Positions 9,527 through 16,984 of a stretch of DNA of 64,000 nucleotides are shown here, piece by piece. The position numbers and the translations under genes were made by a program. The notes beneath the pieces are model-generated. The model searched no databases. It was not told the origin of the DNA and was given only the letters and a program-made list of their open reading frames with translations. Origin of the DNA: Bradyrhizobiaceae bacterium PARB1 (GTDB lineage: Bacteria; Pseudomonadota; Alphaproteobacteria; Rhizobiales; Xanthobacteraceae); contig NKIY01000007.1 of the NCBI GenBank assembly GCA_002256345.1, positions 34,490 to 98,489 of the forward strand. The letters run 5' to 3'. The first letter of the stretch is position 1, and each line of letters begins with the position of its first letter.

Positions 9527-10990
9527 GTGACCCGAGTGCAGCCTGTCATCGTCTGGTTCCGCGACGATCTGCGGCTGTCGGATCACCCTGCCCTGCAGGA
9601 AGCGGCCAGCCGCGGCGCGCCCGTGATTGGTCTCTATGTCCGCGACGAACAGAGCCGCGCCCTCAAACCGCCGGCCGCGCGCCCCCTCGGGGGCGCGACG
9701 CGCTGGTGGTTGGCGCATTCGCTGCGCGCGCTCGGCAAGAGCTTTGAGGCGATCGGCGGAACGCTGGTGCTGCGCACCGGACCCGCCGCTTCCGTGATCG
9801 CCACACTGGCGCGCGAAACCAATGCGGGCGCCGTGTTCTGGAACGACATCGCGCAGGCGCCGCATCAGGCGATTGCCGGCGATGTTGAATCCGCGCTCGC
9901 AAGTGACGGCGTCGTCTCGAAAATTTTCCCTGGCGACCTGCTCGTCGACCCCCAAGCGATCCGCAACAAGGACAATCGGGGCCTGCGCGTGTTCACGCCG
10001 TTCTGGCGTCGCGTGCAGGGTCTCGGCGATCCGCCAAAGCCGCTGCCGGCGCCGAAGAAGCTCACATCGGTCAGCGGCATCGCGAGCGAAGCGCTTGACG
10101 AGTGGAAGCTCGAGCCGACGCAGCCGGACTGGGCTGGCGGGCTGCGCGAGAGCTGGACGCCGGGCGAAGCCGGCGCTCAGGCTCGGCTGAAGGCGTTTCT
10201 CGACGACGGCATCGAGGGCTACGCCAATGACCGCGACCGGCCGGACCACGACGGGACCTCGCGCCTGTCGCCGCATCTGCGCTTCGGCGAGATCAGCCCG
10301 CGCCAGCTCTGGCATGCCGCCCGGTTCGTTGCCGCCGAGCACCCGCGCCTCGCCGGCGACATCGACAAGTTCCTGAGCGAGCTCGGTTGGCGCGAATTCT
10401 GCCGCCATCTGCTGTTCGACGTCCCCGACCTGGCGAAGCGGAATCTGCAGGAGCAATTCGACGACTTTCCCTGGAAGCGTGACGCACGCGCATTGAAGGC
10501 CTGGCAGCGCGGCCTGACCGGCTATCCGATCGTCGATGCCGGCATGCGCGAGCTCTGGCACAGCGGCGTGATGCACAACCGGGTGCGGATGGTGGTCGCC
10601 TCGTTCCTGGTGAAGCATCTCCTGATCGACTGGCGCGCCGGTGAGCAATGGTTCTGGGACACGCTGGTCGATGCCGATGCCGGCTCCAATCCGGCGAACT
10701 GGCAATGGGTCGCGGGCTCCGGCGCCGATGCCGCGCCCTATTTCCGCGTGTTCAATCCGATCCTCCAGGGCGAGAAATTCGATCCCGACGGCGGCTATGT
10801 CAGGCGCTGGGTGCCGGAGCTCGCGCAATTGCCCGACGACCTGATCCATCAGCCTTGGACCGCGACGCCGATCGAACTCGCCAGTGCCGACGTCGAGCTC
10901 GGCAAGACCTATCCGCGGCCGATCGTCGACCACAAGCAAGGTCGCGAACGTGCGCTGGCGGCCTACGCGAAAATCCGCGGCAAGGGCTAA
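9527..10990 (+). CDS. phrB: Deoxyribodipyrimidine photolyase (class I CPD photolyase)
   Basis: A flavoprotein of about 487 residues that uses blue light to split cyclobutane pyrimidine dimers. The N-terminal antenna domain opens with VIVWFRDDLRLSDHP; the C-terminal FAD domain has DGTSRLSPHLRFGEISPRQ, ELGWREFCRHLLF, GYPIVDAGMRELWHSG and DADAGSNPANWQWVAGSGAD, all hallmarks of the family. No ATG precedes the conserved start: candidates are TTG 9509, GTG 9527 and GTG 9536. GTG 9527 is my choice, with low certainty. The gene sits directly behind the peroxiredoxin. Its TAA overlaps the stop of a convergent transporter gene by three bases. Confidence 0.93.
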   Translation: MTRVQPVIVWFRDDLRLSDHPALQEAASRGAPVIGLYVRDEQSRALKPPAARPLGGATRWWLAHSLRALGKSFEAIGGTLVLRTGPAASVIATLARETNAGAVFWNDIAQAPHQAIAGDVESALASDGVVSKIFPGDLLVDPQAIRNKDNRGLRVFTPFWRRVQGLGDPPKPLPAPKKLTSVSGIASEALDEWKLEPTQPDWAGGLRESWTPGEAGAQARLKAFLDDGIEGYANDRDRPDHDGTSRLSPHLRFGEISPRQLWHAARFVAAEHPRLAGDIDKFLSELGWREFCRHLLFDVPDLAKRNLQEQFDDFPWKRDARALKAWQRGLTGYPIVDAGMRELWHSGVMHNRVRMVVASFLVKHLLIDWRAGEQWFWDTLVDADAGSNPANWQWVAGSGADAAPYFRVFNPILQGEKFDPDGGYVRRWVPELAQLPDDLIHQPWTATPIELASADVELGKTYPRPIVDHKQGRERALAAYAKIRGKG

Positions 10991-11859
10991 CTTCGGCGGT
11001 TGACCAGCAGCACCGCCGCGGCGCAGGCGGCCATGCCGGCAATCGCGACATAATCCAGCCGTTCGCCGAACAGCACATAGGCCATCAGCGCGGTCGTCGC
11101 CGGCACCAGATAGAACAGGCTTGCGACCGACGTCGCGGCATGGTGACGGATCAGCCAGTACAACAGCCCGATCGAGCCGATCGACAACGCGAACACCAGC
11201 CAGGCCAGCGCCAGCACGAACTCGCTGGTCCAATGCACGACATTGGTCTCGAACAACCACGCGCCAATGCCGAAGAAGATTGTCACCGCGACGTACTGCA
11301 CCAGATTGCCGGCGCGCCAATCGATCCGGTTGCAGTAGCGGCGCTGATACAGCGTGCCCAGCGTAATGCTGATCAGCGAGACGCCGGAGGCAAGCCAACC
11401 CCATCCGGCATCGCCGGTCATCGGGCGGTTGTGCAGGATCAGGACGACGCCGGCGAGCCCGAGCAGCAGGCCGCCCCATTGCAGCGGCGTGACGCGCTCC
11501 CCCAGCCAGCGATTGGCGATGGTCGAGGTCAGGATCGGTTGCAAGCCCGGGATCAACGCCGAGAGCCCGGCCGGAATCGAATGCGCGATCGCGATCGCGG
11601 TGCCGCCGAGATAGAAGCCGTGCACCAGGATGCCGGCCACCGCGCTGTGGAAGACGCCGGTGCGGTCCGGCCATTTCGGCCGCGCCACCGCCGCGATGAC
11701 CGCCATCACCACCACCACGAACGCCATCCGGATCGCCAGATAGGTCAGCGGCTCGGCATTGTTGATGACGTATTTGGTGCCGATGAATCCCGTGCTCCAC
11801 AGCACGACAAAGATCGCCGGCGCCAGGCGAGCGGCAGTTTCCTCGAAGCTCTTGTTCAT
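10987..11859 (-). CDS. DMT-superfamily (EamA) transporter
   Basis: A 290-residue integral membrane protein with about ten hydrophobic helices in two EamA repeats, each carrying the usual features: the first has VLWSTGFIGTKYVINNAEP and the second GTLYQRRYCNRID then LFYLVPATTALMAYVLFGERL. Members export metabolites or amino acids; the substrate cannot be read from the sequence. Its stop codon overlaps that of the convergent photolyase gene (CTAA, 10987-10990), leaving no room for a terminator between them. Confidence 0.88.
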   Translation of the reverse strand: MNKSFEETAARLAPAIFVVLWSTGFIGTKYVINNAEPLTYLAIRMAFVVVVMAVIAAVARPKWPDRTGVFHSAVAGILVHGFYLGGTAIAIAHSIPAGLSALIPGLQPILTSTIANRWLGERVTPLQWGGLLLGLAGVVLILHNRPMTGDAGWGWLASGVSLISITLGTLYQRRYCNRIDWRAGNLVQYVAVTIFFGIGAWLFETNVVHWTSEFVLALAWLVFALSIGSIGLLYWLIRHHAATSVASLFYLVPATTALMAYVLFGERLDYVAIAGMAACAAAVLLVNRRS

Positions 11860-12042
11860 TGCAGACCGTCATTGCCCGAAGACAAGCCAGCCGGCAATCA
11901 CGAAGTTTTGCGGGGCTGCTACGCTGGTGCCCCAGGCACATTGCCGTTCCTGCGTTCGTGTCTACAGGGGCGACACCGGGAATGGCTCTCGATTCAAGAC
12001 GTCAAACGAACAGTCGGTGTCATTACCCTCGACAGGCTTTCG

Positions 12043-12112
12043 CGGGTGATCCAGTATTCCAGAGACGCTTGTGCTTCAGCCGATAGGGCGCGGCGTGCCT
12101 GGATCGCCCGGT
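12043..12112. repeat. Intergenic inverted repeat, GGATCGCCCGG family
   Basis: CGGGTGATCCAGTATTCC on the left faces CCTGGATCGCCCGGTC on the right. Related half-sites (ACTGGATCGCCCGGTC or ACTGGATCGTCCGGTC) occur again near 42426 and 47899, so this is a dispersed repeat family. The gap 11860-12042 shows nothing else I can support. Confidence 0.5.
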
Positions 12113-12116
12113 CGAG

Positions 12117-12262
12117 TGTTCAGCCCGGGGACATGACCGACGGGTGTTCGGGGACATAGCCGACACATCATAGTGCACGGATTTGGCAGTATGGGAGGCC
12201 AAGTCCATGCCCTGGCGAGAGGTGTCGGTGATAGATCAGCGGGATCGCGATATCGTTCGGCT
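12117..12262 (+). mobile_element. IS481-family insertion sequence remnant (left end and transposase start)
   Basis: The left terminal region begins TGTTCAGCCCGGGGACATG and contains two direct copies of GGGGACAT(G/A)(A/G)CCGAC, as expected for transposase-binding repeats. Ninety bases in, ATG 12207 starts a frame MPWREVSVIDQR, the characteristic opening of IS481-family transposases in alphaproteobacteria. The similarity stops after about 20 codons (around DIVRLS) and the next bases belong to an unrelated truncated gene. No right end is present nearby. The copy is a deletion scar, not an active element. Confidence 0.65.
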
Positions 12263-12283
12263 CTCGCGCGGGCGAGGTCGAGA

Positions 12284-12532
12284 GTTCTCGCCGGCACGGC
12301 GCTGCCGTTCGCTTTCAGTGCGCGACATCGTTGGCTGACGAACGCGTCGACCCCGGCATGCGCCGAGAGCGGCGCGCCACGGATATCGGCATTCCTGCCG
12401 GGTGCGAGCAAGCCGGCGCTCGATACCGCATTGGCGCTGGGAATGCGGATCACATGTCCGATGCTGCTGACGTCGTCGCGAGACTTCGGAGACTGGGCCC
12501 AGTATCTGACGCGCAACCCGGGCTTCATGTGA
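12284..12532 (+). pseudogene. 3' fragment of a GNAT-type acetyltransferase gene
   Basis: After the IS481 scar, one frame reads about 80 residues to a TGA at 12530-12532. The tail (LDTALALGMRITCPMLLTSS, then RDFGDWAQYLTRNPGFM) matches the usual C-terminus of a family of tandem-GNAT acetyltransferases, which end in a similar W..YLPRNPGFM motif. There is no start codon with a ribosome site and the acetyl-CoA-binding part is missing, so the gene is a 5'-deleted relic. The breakpoint lies between about 12262 and 12284. Confidence 0.5.
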
Positions 12533-12552
12533 TCGGCACACGGCGCCGATCG

Positions 12553-12927
12553 TCATCTGAGGTGATACTTCCTGCCGTTGGTATTCGGGTCGGTATTGTC
12601 GCTTGTCGAGAGCAGCAGGACTGGTCCGAAAAAGCTTTTGGTGTCCCGGAACAGCTGAAACCGGCCGCCGCCCTTGGCGGCGATCTCCTGCCGGTCGCTG
12701 TTTGCCGGGCCGAGCAGCCTGTCATCCTCGTACAGCCGAGCCGCGCCGAGTTCGCCGTCGAGATATTTGACGGGAATTTGGTAGGCGTGCCCCTCCAGGA
12801 AATAGAAGGTACCGCGGACCAGGTTTCTATCGATCGGACTTGGAGGAAGCAGATAAAGGAATGCACTGGACGCCAGCGCAAACAGCGTCGATCCGATCAC
12901 AATGCGGGTGTTGGCGGAAATCCTCAA
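12553..12927 (-). CDS. Small exported or membrane-anchored hypothetical protein
   Basis: A frame of 124 residues starting at TTG 12927 (MRISANTRIVIG); a GTG at 12900 is an alternative start just before the hydrophobic segment GSTLFALASSAFLYLLPP. After that segment the chain is polar (FYFLEGHAYQIPVKYLDGEL, LFRDTKSFFGPVLLLSTSDN) and would lie in the periplasm. No motif is recognised. The 3' end faces the acetyltransferase relic. Confidence 0.55.
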   Translation of the reverse strand: MRISANTRIVIGSTLFALASSAFLYLLPPSPIDRNLVRGTFYFLEGHAYQIPVKYLDGELGAARLYEDDRLLGPANSDRQEIAAKGGGRFQLFRDTKSFFGPVLLLSTSDNTDPNTNGRKYHLR

Positions 12928-13167
12928 CGACGTTCGTCCCGAGCTCTTGCTTGCGAGGCGTCTCTGTAGCGCGCGCCTTTATCGCATACAACCGACGGGC
13001 ATCCGCCGGTTCGCGGTGACGGCAGCGGGATCGGCGCGGCCGCGCGCCTAAAGCGGCGCCTCGCGAATGCGTGAACGGCACCCCCCCGGTTGCCTTCATT
13101 TGGGCACCGATCGGGAACAGGCTTGCCGGACTCTGAGCAAGCCGGCCACCGCAGGGGGTGCCTGCAA

Positions 13168-13296
13168 TTGACCTATCGATCCCATAGCAGCTGGCAGGAC
13201 GCGGATTTACGGAATCTCGTCCGGGTCATCTCGGCATGCACCCTCGGGCTCTGGGCATTTGCGGCCGGCCTCCTGATCGGCACCTTCCTGCTTTGA
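13168..13296 (+). CDS. Possible 42-residue single-helix membrane protein
   Basis: From TTG 13168 the frame reads LTYRSHSSWQDADLRN followed by one clean transmembrane helix (ISACTLGLWAFAAGLLIGTF) and a stop. The polar-then-hydrophobic pattern looks like a real small membrane protein, but there is no convincing ribosome site and a longer start at ATG 13090 is also open. The rest of 12928-13376 shows no gene. Confidence 0.3.
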   Translation: MTYRSHSSWQDADLRNLVRVISACTLGLWAFAAGLLIGTFLL

Positions 13297-13376
13297 TAGC
13301 TGGCCTCGTGAGACCGGCCTGAAATCGGCTCGATGAAATTGACTGGCAGATTGGACCGGCGGTCGCGCCGACAGCC

Positions 13377-13499
13377 CTACCCGCCACTCAGGTGATGTGC
13401 GGCGGCGAACAAGGCGAGCGCGCTCAGCACCAGCGCCGACGCGGCACCGGCAACGCCGCGGGCGAGTTCAGCCTTCGAAAGATTGGACCTGGTTGCCAT
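13377..13499 (-). CDS. 40-residue single-helix membrane microprotein, EcfG-type promoter
   Basis: ATG 13499 starts a 40-residue frame MATRSNLSKAELARGVAGAA, then SALVLSALALFAAAHHLSGG and a TAG. It has a basic N-terminus and one hydrophobic helix (about residues 15-33), so it is probably an inner-membrane microprotein. A perfect AGGAGG (complement of 13505-13510) stands five bases before the start. About 95 bases further upstream is a GGAAC-N16-CGTT element, the EcfG general-stress promoter form. The strength of both signals is why I believe this very short gene. Function unknown. Confidence 0.65.
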   Translation of the reverse strand: MATRSNLSKAELARGVAGAASALVLSALALFAAAHHLSGG

Positions 13500-13598
13500 C
13501 ACAGCCTCCTGTGCGCGCGAGCCGAGGCGGAGCCGCTCCGGCGGTCAGGCTCGCTGATGGAGACAATCGCACGATGCAGATGAACGCATCATGAGTGA

Positions 13599-13623
13599 AA
13601 CGAACGGCGCGCGCCCAGGTTCC
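13599..13623 (-). promoter_or_regulatory. EcfG-type (general stress sigma) promoter
   Basis: On the minus strand GGAAC (13623-13619) and CGTT (13602-13599) are separated by exactly 16 bases, the consensus for EcfG sigma factors of alphaproteobacteria. Transcription would start near 13592 and run into the 40-residue microprotein gene with a leader of about 93 bases. Confidence 0.55.
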
Positions 13624-13660
13624 AAAATCCGGCGGCAAGGGATCGCCGGACCGGCGCGCC

Positions 13661-14107
13661 CTACCACTCTTCCGGGCAGGGATCGACGATCTTCCAGAGA
13701 TCGACCCCGTTCTTGATCTTCTTCATCTCGGTGGTGAGCCCGCCATTGCGGCGGATCCAGTCCTTCACCGTATCCGGGTAATAGGACATCAGGTCCGAGG
13801 TGCCCTCGAGGCTGGTGACCTTGATGCCGAAGGTGAAGGCCTTGTCGTAGTAGGCCTGGTGGAAGCCGATGCTGGCCTTCGGCGTCACGCAGATCTTGTT
13901 CAGCGGCACGATGCCGAACACCAGCGTGCAGGCCGAGTTGCAGATGCCGTCGATCACGACACGCTCGCGGCGGTCGCGGATCTGCTTGTACTTGGCCTTG
14001 TACTCCTCGACATAGCCGCCATGGTCGCGCGTGATGTGCAGCACGGCCCGCGCCGGCGTGACCGCCAGAACCGAGAGCAGCAGGGCGACAAGGGGCGTGA
14101 TGCGCAT
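13661..14107 (-). CDS. Exported ClpP-fold-like hypothetical protein
   Basis: A 148-residue protein with a signal peptide (MRITPLVALLLSVLAVTPARA). The mature part has VVIDGICNSACTLVFGIVP, in which GxCxSACT resembles the nucleophile-serine turn of ClpP/crotonase-fold peptidases, and further on ASIGFHQAYY with a His at the place expected for the catalytic histidine. Similar short periplasmic proteins are annotated as hypothetical in related genomes. A peptidase activity is an inference from these two motifs. The C-terminus (WKIVDPCPEEW) provides a further cysteine that could pair with one near the active turn. Confidence 0.7.
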   Translation of the reverse strand: MRITPLVALLLSVLAVTPARAVLHITRDHGGYVEEYKAKYKQIRDRRERVVIDGICNSACTLVFGIVPLNKICVTPKASIGFHQAYYDKAFTFGIKVTSLEGTSDLMSYYPDTVKDWIRRNGGLTTEMKKIKNGVDLWKIVDPCPEEW

Positions 14108-14329
14108 GAAATGTTCTAAACCGAGGGAAAGGCGGCCCGGGCGGACCTGACCGCAAGACTCTGGCCGGACTGTGTTGGCAATCCGTTAAGCATCCGCAAA
14201 AAGGCAAAATTTGGCGCGCTGTGGCTGATTTCCCGCAGCTTTCGGCCGGATTCCGGGTTAAATGAAGCGTTAGAGGACCTAGGATCGGCTGGGGAAGCCG
14301 ATTCCAGCGTGAATGCCCGGAGGCCGCCA

Positions 14330-14611
14330 ATGACCACGACCAAGCTTTTCGCCGCCCTCGCCCTGACCGTTTCCTTGGCCATTCCGGCCTTCACGCCGGC
14401 CGCTGCGGCCGACCTCACGGCCACGGCGCACCACCGGCATCACCGGCATGCACAGTGGGGCCTGCCCTACCACGTCAGCTACCTGCACAATTACGGCCCC
14501 GGTCCGGCGGCCGGCAGCTTCGGCTATTACGACGGCCCGTCGACCAACAAGTGCTACCAGAGCTCGGCCGCCTATGTCGGCCAGGACCGCCGCCGGCATC
14601 CCTGCTTCTGA
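14330..14611 (+). CDS. Small secreted His-rich protein
   Basis: A 93-residue protein starting at ATG 14330, with GGAGG at 14319-14323 six bases upstream. The signal peptide (TKLFAALALTVSLAIPAFTP) is cleaved near AAAA-DL. The mature part contains a His cluster (HHRHHRHAQW), a Gly/Pro/Tyr-rich middle and two cysteines (NKCYQSS, HPCF). This composition is common among small periplasmic proteins of Bradyrhizobium; metal binding by the His cluster is possible but unproven. Confidence 0.65.
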   Translation: MTTTKLFAALALTVSLAIPAFTPAAAADLTATAHHRHHRHAQWGLPYHVSYLHNYGPGPAAGSFGYYDGPSTNKCYQSSAAYVGQDRRRHPCF

Positions 14612-14711
14612 AGGCTTGCGGTCAACGGCCGGCGCAGCGCGCGGACAGCACCCGCCGTGCCGCGCAAGGGCGCTGGCCCTCCCCTTCCAAGTCTGATAAG
14701 CGACCCCCGCG

Positions 14712-14788
14712 GCGCTCGTAGCTCAGCTGGATAGAGCATCGGATTTCGATTCCGAGGGTCGGGAGTTCGAATCTCTCCGAGCGCGCCA
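14712..14788 (+). tRNA. tRNA-Arg(UCG)
   Basis: A full 77-base cloverleaf with encoded CCA: acceptor GCGCTCG pairs with CGAGCGC, D-arm GCTC...GAGC, anticodon stem TCGGA/TCCGA around the loop TTTCGAT (anticodon TCG, reading CGA), and T-arm GGGAG-TTCGAAT-CTCTC. No integrase or repeated 3' end is found beside it. Confidence 0.95.
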
Positions 14789-14961
14789 CTGGCGCACCAT
14801 CCAAATTATTGGACTTGTCTGGTTTCCCGCCGCGACCTGCGAGCTGGAACCATACCGATAAGCGCTCCTGCTTAACGCTCGCGCGGTTTGGGCTTTCCTT
14901 CCTATTGACGCTGTCGGGAGCCGGGGTGGTAGGCTACCGCCATTTCAGGCGGCTATTTTAG

Positions 14962-15819
14962 ATGCGCGATTTATCGGGATTGAACCAGCTTTTGCTGACG
15001 GTTTTGATCTTCGTGCCATTCGAGCGACTGTTCGCTGCGAGGCCCCAGAAGATCTTCAGGCGCGGCCTGCTGACCGATATGGCCTTCCTGTTCATCAACG
15101 GGTGGCTGGTGTTGATCGGTGTCATCGTCATCATGACGGGGGCCGCTCTGGTCAATCGGTCGATCCTGCCTGCGGCGGTGACGCAGGCGATCGACGACCT
15201 TCCCTATCTGGTGCAAGTGCCCATCGTGATCCTGATCGCGGACCTCGGCATCTACTGGACGCACCGCATCCTGCACGTCGTGCCCGCCATGTGGCAGATC
15301 CATTCGGTTCATCACGCGGTCGAGGTGCTGGATTGGCTCGCGGCGATTCACCAGCACCCGCTCGACGTGATCTTCATGAAGGCCGGCGCGCTGTTTCCAC
15401 TTTACGCGCTCGGCTTCTCCACGGAAGCGATCGCGACTTATCTCCTCGTGTACTACTGGCAGACTTGGCTGGTTCACGCCCATGTCCGCCTGGGCTCTGG
15501 GCCGCTGCGCCGCATCCTGGTGTCGCCGGAATTCCACCACTGGCACCACAGCAGCGAAGCCGAAGCCAGGGACAGGAACTTTGCCGGATTGTTCTCGTTC
15601 TACGATGTGCTGTTCGGGAGCGCCTACCTTCCAAAGGAGAAGAAACCGAAGACATTCGGCATCGATCATCCGATGCCGTCGAACTATCTGGCGCTGCTCG
15701 CCTACCCGTTCATCGCCTGGACCGCAAAGCATCAGCGCAGCGATCCGTCGGCCATCCAGCCCCAAATGTCGAACGGCGGCGAGCCCGCACAGCCACGCCA
15801 CAGCGCGCCGACAGGCTAG
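14962..15819 (+). CDS. Sterol desaturase / fatty acid hydroxylase superfamily membrane enzyme
   Basis: A 285-residue di-iron membrane oxygenase. Four or five hydrophobic helices surround the His boxes: HRILH (near residue 99), HSVHH (near 115) and HHWHH (near 195), the pattern of PF04116. The substrate could be a carotenoid, hopanoid, sterol-like lipid or fatty acyl chain. The C-terminal 30 residues are polar and disordered-looking. It is convergent with the AraC regulator gene and the two stop codons overlap in CTAG (15816-15819). Its proximity to alkB, another di-iron membrane enzyme, is notable but they are not co-transcribed. Confidence 0.88.
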   Translation: MRDLSGLNQLLLTVLIFVPFERLFAARPQKIFRRGLLTDMAFLFINGWLVLIGVIVIMTGAALVNRSILPAAVTQAIDDLPYLVQVPIVILIADLGIYWTHRILHVVPAMWQIHSVHHAVEVLDWLAAIHQHPLDVIFMKAGALFPLYALGFSTEAIATYLLVYYWQTWLVHAHVRLGSGPLRRILVSPEFHHWHHSSEAEARDRNFAGLFSFYDVLFGSAYLPKEKKPKTFGIDHPMPSNYLALLAYPFIAWTAKHQRSDPSAIQPQMSNGGEPAQPRHSAPTG

Positions 15820-16826
15820 CCGCGCACGCCCTTCGCGCCGAACCAGCGGCGACAGGCGCGGCTGAAGCTCGTTGCATCCGTGTAGCCGAGCGCGGTCGCC
15901 ATCTCGTCGCGCGACTGCGTGCCTTCCGCGAGCATCGTCCGCGCCCGCTCGCGCAGCACCCTGTCGAGCAGCGGGCGGAAGGCGCAGCCCGCCTCCGCCA
16001 GCCGCCGCACCAGCGTCCGCCGCGAGGTGCCGACGAGGCGCGCGGCATCCTCCTCAGCCAGACGATGCGGCAGCCGCGCCGCGATCAGGCTCTCGACCAT
16101 CCGCACCAGCGCCGCAGCGTCCGAGCGTGGCTTCTCGACCGCTTCGAGCGCTTCGATCGCCTTGGCGTGCAATTCCGGATCGGCAAACGGCGACGGCCGC
16201 ACGCACAGCGCATTCGGCACGTCGAAGGCGAAAGCGGCCGCGTCGAACTTCACGGCGCAGGAATAATGCTGCATGAGCCGCTCTGCGCCCGCGGGTGGCG
16301 GCCACGGAAAGTGCAGCGTCGCCTGGTCGATCGCATCCTCGAGCAGCTGCACATAGACGGCGTGCACGTTGAGGCTCACCGCCAGCGCCACGGCGCGCCA
16401 CAGCGCGCCGTCCATAGGCACCGCTGGAGCGATCTCAATCTGGATCGAGCGCGCGGTACGGCGCAACCGGTTGCGGATGAAGGGCGCGCGGGTCGATCCG
16501 AAGCGCGCGCCGATGTTGAGCGCATCCGCGACGGTCGGCGCCGTCCTGGTCGCGACATCGAGCGCCCCTTGCAGCGATGTCGACCAGACCGCCGCGGCCG
16601 ACAACGGCCACAGCTCGCCATGCGCCCGGGTGATGTTGGCGGCGAGGAGCACCAGCGACGACACCGGCATGTGTGCGCCGGGCTGGTCGAGCGCGCCCTG
16701 CTGGATTCCGGTCCCCTTCAGCAGCTCGTCGCGCTCGCTCCGCGTCCTGCCGAACGCCCGCACCAGCGCCCGCGCGTAGCTCGCGGCCACCGGCGTGCGA
16801 AGGGCATCCGCCTCCGATCCCTGCAT
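15816..16826 (-). CDS. AraC-family transcriptional regulator, divergent from alkB
   Basis: A 336-residue regulator. ATG 16826 (MQGSEADALRTPVA) is chosen because it follows AGGGAGG and gives the usual length; a GTG at 16883 would add 19 residues and run into the control region. The N-terminal 200 residues match the arabinose-binding-like domain of this subfamily (RFGSTRAPFIRNRLRR, MDGALWRAVALAVS). The C-terminus has two helix-turn-helix units, EDAARLVGTSRRTLVRRLAE and DEMATALGYTDATSFSRACR, then RRWFG. Divergent placement makes it the probable activator of alkB in response to alkanes or a product. Confidence 0.88.
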   Translation of the reverse strand: MQGSEADALRTPVAASYARALVRAFGRTRSERDELLKGTGIQQGALDQPGAHMPVSSLVLLAANITRAHGELWPLSAAAVWSTSLQGALDVATRTAPTVADALNIGARFGSTRAPFIRNRLRRTARSIQIEIAPAVPMDGALWRAVALAVSLNVHAVYVQLLEDAIDQATLHFPWPPPAGAERLMQHYSCAVKFDAAAFAFDVPNALCVRPSPFADPELHAKAIEALEAVEKPRSDAAALVRMVESLIAARLPHRLAEEDAARLVGTSRRTLVRRLAEAGCAFRPLLDRVLRERARTMLAEGTQSRDEMATALGYTDATSFSRACRRWFGAKGVRG

Positions 16827-16865
16827 TGCGTCGGCGCCCTCCCTGGCGAGCGTCCGGCCAAATCG

Positions 16866-16892
16866 TTTGGCGCAAAATGCCACAAATTTGGC
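16866..16892. promoter_or_regulatory. Candidate AraC-regulator binding site in the alkB control region
   Basis: TTTGGC occurs at 16866-16871 and again at 16887-16892, direct copies exactly 21 bases apart, that is two helical turns, the layout AraC-family dimers prefer. The second copy is also half of an inverted repeat GCCA-CAAATT-TGGC. The site lies about 95 bases before alkB and 40 bases before the regulator start. Confidence 0.4.
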
Positions 16893-16984
16893 CTATTGGG
16901 AACTGGCGGCGCAGGGCCGCCTCGCGGCATCCTTGCTGCAACAATGGCGAACGCCGCCTCGAAAGAGCTGCTGGAGGGAATGCG

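Noticed and set aside
12173-12532. A continuous 119-codon frame across the IS481 scar
   Set aside because: Its first third is IS sequence in a frame other than the transposase; only the last 80 codons resemble a known protein family.
14712-14961. tRNA-Arg as an integration site
   Set aside because: No integrase and no second copy of its 3' end were seen within the window.
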